Source of the DNA: Metabacillus halosaccharovorans
GTDB taxonomy: Bacteria; Bacillota; Bacilli; Bacillales; Bacillaceae
DNA: 64,000 nucleotides
Reading direction: 5' to 3'
Assembly (NCBI RefSeq): GCF_002019635.1
Contig: NZ_KV917371.1
Span: 496,001-560,000, forward strand
Shown here: piece by piece, positions 62,801-64,000 of the stretch
Position numbering within the stretch: position 1 is the first letter of the stretch
How the letters are laid out: each line of letters opens with the position of its first letter
Program-made: the position numbers and the translations under genes
The notes under the pieces: model-generated
The model's input: the letters and a program-made list of their open reading frames with translations, nothing else
Databases searched by the model: none
Told to the model about the DNA's origin: nothing

Positions 62801-62936
62801 AATACGGTATGGATACATCCGGAATACTTTCCATTTTCATTTTTGTCCCGGAATATAAACCTGCAACAGTTATAATAATCGTTAATAACCATACAGCAAG
62901 TTTATTTTTCAGGACGAAGTTGACTAAACTTTTCAA
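59850..62936 (-). CDS. swrC: RND efflux transporter, SwrC (AcrB family)
   Basis: The 1028-residue membrane pump has 12 transmembrane helices, two large external loops and the RND signatures MGVYPGATAEQVMDEISMPMEQNIEGLEDV, GRVIDDSIVVVENIYRRM (with the proton-relay Asp residues) and GIVVTNAIVLVDRI in the second half. The Gram-positive homologue SwrC (YerP) exports surfactin-like lipopeptides and confers resistance in B. subtilis. TTG 62936 is chosen because GGAAGGTG lies 6 bases upstream; GTG 62945 overlaps that box. A divergent TetR-type gene and two operator-like boxes lie upstream, as for yerO-yerP. Confidence 0.85.
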   Translation of the reverse strand: MKSLVNFVLKNKLAVWLLTIIITVAGLYSGTKMKMESIPDVSIPYLIVMGVYPGATAEQVMDEISMPMEQNIEGLEDVAAVYSNSSANVAQVQIEYEYGVDMDEKKRELEAAIDNISLPEDAEEPTIMALSMNMMPVVALSISSTEGDIVDLSTTVEETILPEIEKIDGVGSTTITGQHLEEVQFTYDHAKMEELGLTEDTVKQMVQASDMALSLGLQEYKEGEQALSIDGDIKTVEQLKELLIPVTPSEKNPNPFVKLGNIAKIETVGKVQSISRTNGEEAISVQITKGQQANTVDVVNAVKDLIAEQEKDIDGLVIDVTLDQAEPIEDSVFTMVEKALFGGLFAIIIILLFLRDIKSTIISIISIPVSIFMAFLLLNWLDITLNIMTLGAITVAIGRVIDDSIVVVENIYRRMHLEEEKLRGRALIREATIEMFKPILSSTLVTVAVFAPLMLVGGMVGELFRPFALTMTFALGASLLVAITIVPALSHFLFRKKLYGEKKASKHKEVGRIATWYKGVLEKVLNHKIITSLIAIVLLVGSLALTPLIGFSFMGSEEEKVIYLTYTPATGELEDETLKNLEEVEKELMKRDDLETVQLSFNNSDSADASTMMMGGGNGALMYLFFNEDTENFSDVKEEVEEYVFNIGQSGEWKSQDMMGGGMATNEVSYTLYSEDLDDLNKAVNQVEGALKEVENLEDVESDMENPYVEHVLKIDHEDIMQYGLTTGQIVGTLSATGSEEVLTTVENDGEEIDVIVQREEKMDATSIDELLETEIPTATGSTMPLSELVKTEEGTTYNTLSRSKGEFYATVSGTVMTDDVSTATTEADEKINDLDLPKGVETGVAGVAADMQETFTQLGIAMIAAILIVYFILVVTFGEGLAPFAILFSLPFAVIGSFVGLWIAGETISVSVMMGLLMLIGIVVTNAIVLVDRIIHMERDGMSLRDAIIEAGATRLRPILMTAIATIGAMIPMVFEGAGSALISKGLAITVIGGLTSSTILTLVIVPIVYEVLSKMLKKNRKEVEEN

Positions 62937-62998
62937 AAATGACACCTTCCTCTTCCTTTTGATTAAGGTTGATTACTCTGATATAATGTAAATGTTAA

Positions 62999-63012
62999 TG
63001 ACCAGTTAGTCA
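62999..63012. promoter_or_regulatory. TetR-type operator 1
   Basis: TGACCAGTTAGTCA has TGAC/GTCA arms around a 6-base centre and lies 63 bases upstream of the swrC start. It shares TGACC and GTCA with the box 32 bases away. Confidence 0.55.
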
Positions 63013-63030
63013 CAATAAACTTAATATAAC

Positions 63031-63044
63031 TGACCAACCAGTCA
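63031..63044. promoter_or_regulatory. TetR-type operator 2
   Basis: TGACCAACCAGTCA repeats the pattern of the neighbouring box at a centre-to-centre distance of 32 bases, about three helical turns, in the gap between swrC and the TetR-type gene. Confidence 0.55.
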
Positions 63045-63164
63045 TACGTCAATTTTTTTGTTAGGCCATTTGTCATTATTTACGGCTATGATTAACAAAA
63101 GTTTCACATTTATTCCGTATTCGTTATAATATAAGTTCGAACTTGGGATCCGGGGGTTATTTTT

Positions 63165-64000
63165 ATGAAAGCGAAAGATATGCAAATTATAGAAGTTGGG
63201 ATGAGACTTTTTGCGAGTAAGGGATTTTCTGCAACCTCCGTTCAAGAGATTGCTTCAGAAAGTGGCATTTCCAAAGGTGCTTTTTACTTACACTTTAAAT
63301 CAAAAGATGATCTATTGTTAGCCATACTACAACATCATTTTGATATGATTCATAAAGCATTTTCCGAAGTAACAAAAGACATTCAAAATCCTCGCGATAA
63401 GTTAATCCGGGAACAAATGGCTCTGTATTCTCATTTTATTACCCATCGGGAACTTCTCGTCATGCTGGCTAAAGAGCAGGCTATCCCAAGAAATGACACG
63501 ATTAAACAGCTTCTATTTGAAAAGCAAATGGAATCACATCAGCATTATCGAAAAAGAATCATTGAGATTTACGGACCGGAAGTTGAGCCGTTCTCATGGG
63601 ATATTACCATTATCCTTGAAGGAATAGTTAAATCGTATATGGGTGTTCTATTGTTTTCAACACATGATTTTGATTTGAAAAGCCTGACCGAATTTTTGCA
63701 TAATAGGCTGGACAGTATCGTAAAAGACATTCATAAAGACAAACCCTTCTTAACAAAGGATAAAGCAGAATCCATTTTGGCTAATTTTTTATTCTCTGAT
63801 CATCCATCCATGTCAAATGTACTGAAGAATCTTGAAGAAGAAATAGAAAAACTAGGGTCAGATGAATTAGTCATTACTTTTCAAGTATTAAAAGAGGAAA
63901 TTGGAAAGGAAAAACCTAGATTACCAGTTATTCATGGTATGTTATCAAATTTCGATGGTTATCCAACTCTTGATTCATATCGATCTTTTATTTCAGAATA
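63165..64000 (+). CDS. TetR/AcrR-family regulator, YerO-like (cut at the right edge)
   Basis: The open frame runs off the window after 278 codons. The N-terminus is a TetR HTH: IIEVGMRLFASKGFSATSVQEIASESGISKGAFYLHFKSKDDLL, followed by a long helical ligand domain. GGGGG lies 9 bases before the ATG. It is divergent from swrC with two operator-like palindromes between, the same partnership as YerO and YerP/SwrC in B. subtilis, so it probably represses the pump. The C-terminus is not visible. Confidence 0.85.
   Translation, partial: MKAKDMQIIEVGMRLFASKGFSATSVQEIASESGISKGAFYLHFKSKDDLLLAILQHHFDMIHKAFSEVTKDIQNPRDKLIREQMALYSHFITHRELLVMLAKEQAIPRNDTIKQLLFEKQMESHQHYRKRIIEIYGPEVEPFSWDITIILEGIVKSYMGVLLFSTHDFDLKSLTEFLHNRLDSIVKDIHKDKPFLTKDKAESILANFLFSDHPSMSNVLKNLEEEIEKLGSDELVITFQVLKEEIGKEKPRLPVIHGMLSNFDGYPTLDSYRSFISE

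Noticed and set aside
63042-63245. A 67-codon frame opposite the TetR-type gene start
   Set aside because: It is antisense to a clear HTH-coding sequence and covers the operator region.

Overview
The window looks like the chromosome of a low-GC Gram-positive spore-former of the Bacillaceae. It has AT-rich DNA, strong AGGAGG-type ribosome binding sites, rho-independent terminators, CcpA cre-like boxes, and many gene neighbourhoods that match Bacillus subtilis ones (manR-manP-manA, citST-yflP-citM, a YxlEFG-like ABC operon, yerO-swrC, fra). I see no rRNA or tRNA gene, CRISPR array, prophage, integrase or transposase. The window starts inside manA and ends inside a TetR-family gene.

Layout. 1-4.1 kb: mannose PTS operon (manR, manP, manA) on the minus strand. 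4.3-7 kb: an AraC-type regulator and small proteins. 7-15 kb: a citrate/malate block on the minus strand, with an NAD-malic enzyme, an AbrB-type membrane protein, a 51-residue protein, the TctC-like YflP, the CitST two-component system and the CitM transporter. Three intergenic regions in it share a 9-bp-spaced TGAACAAA repeat. 15-22 kb: mixed genes (a Cys-His-Asp protein, a methyltransferase, a YcdB-like protein, MarR plus MFS transporter, a frameshifted DUF4275-like gene, a SEDS protein). 22-31 kb: an LplABC-type sugar ABC importer, a YesMN-type two-component system and a GH1 6-phospho-beta-glucosidase, with two kinds of dispersed repeat. 31-44 kb: YibE/F membrane proteins, an HTH/coiled-coil/J-domain protein, an Rrf2-controlled flavoprotein, PadR and a P450, GntR and an SDR, and an ArsR-type regulator facing a YxlEFG-like ABC operon.

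44.7-53.2 kb is the most unusual part. A nine-gene minus-strand operon (lacI, 6-phospho-3-hexuloisomerase, KDPG-aldolase family, TRAP dctPQM, rpiA, KDG kinase, 3-hexulose-6-phosphate synthase family) faces a TIM-barrel sugar isomerase. Three near-identical LacI operators and a cre-like site lie between them. The kinase and aldolase fit import and splitting of 2-keto-3-deoxygluconate or a similar sugar acid. The ribulose-monophosphate enzymes plus RpiA point to an added or different pentose-phosphate branch whose substrate I cannot name.

53-64 kb: an aldose-1-epimerase-like gene, a three-gene ECF sigma operon, a small acidic lipoprotein, a 174-bp inverted repeat, the frataxin-like fra, a dihydroorotate-dehydrogenase-like domain fused to a membrane domain, a MerR regulator, and the RND pump swrC with its divergent TetR regulator.

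Functions are inferred from recalled family signatures and gene context. No database search was possible. Start codons were chosen from ribosome binding sites, and where two starts are credible this is stated.
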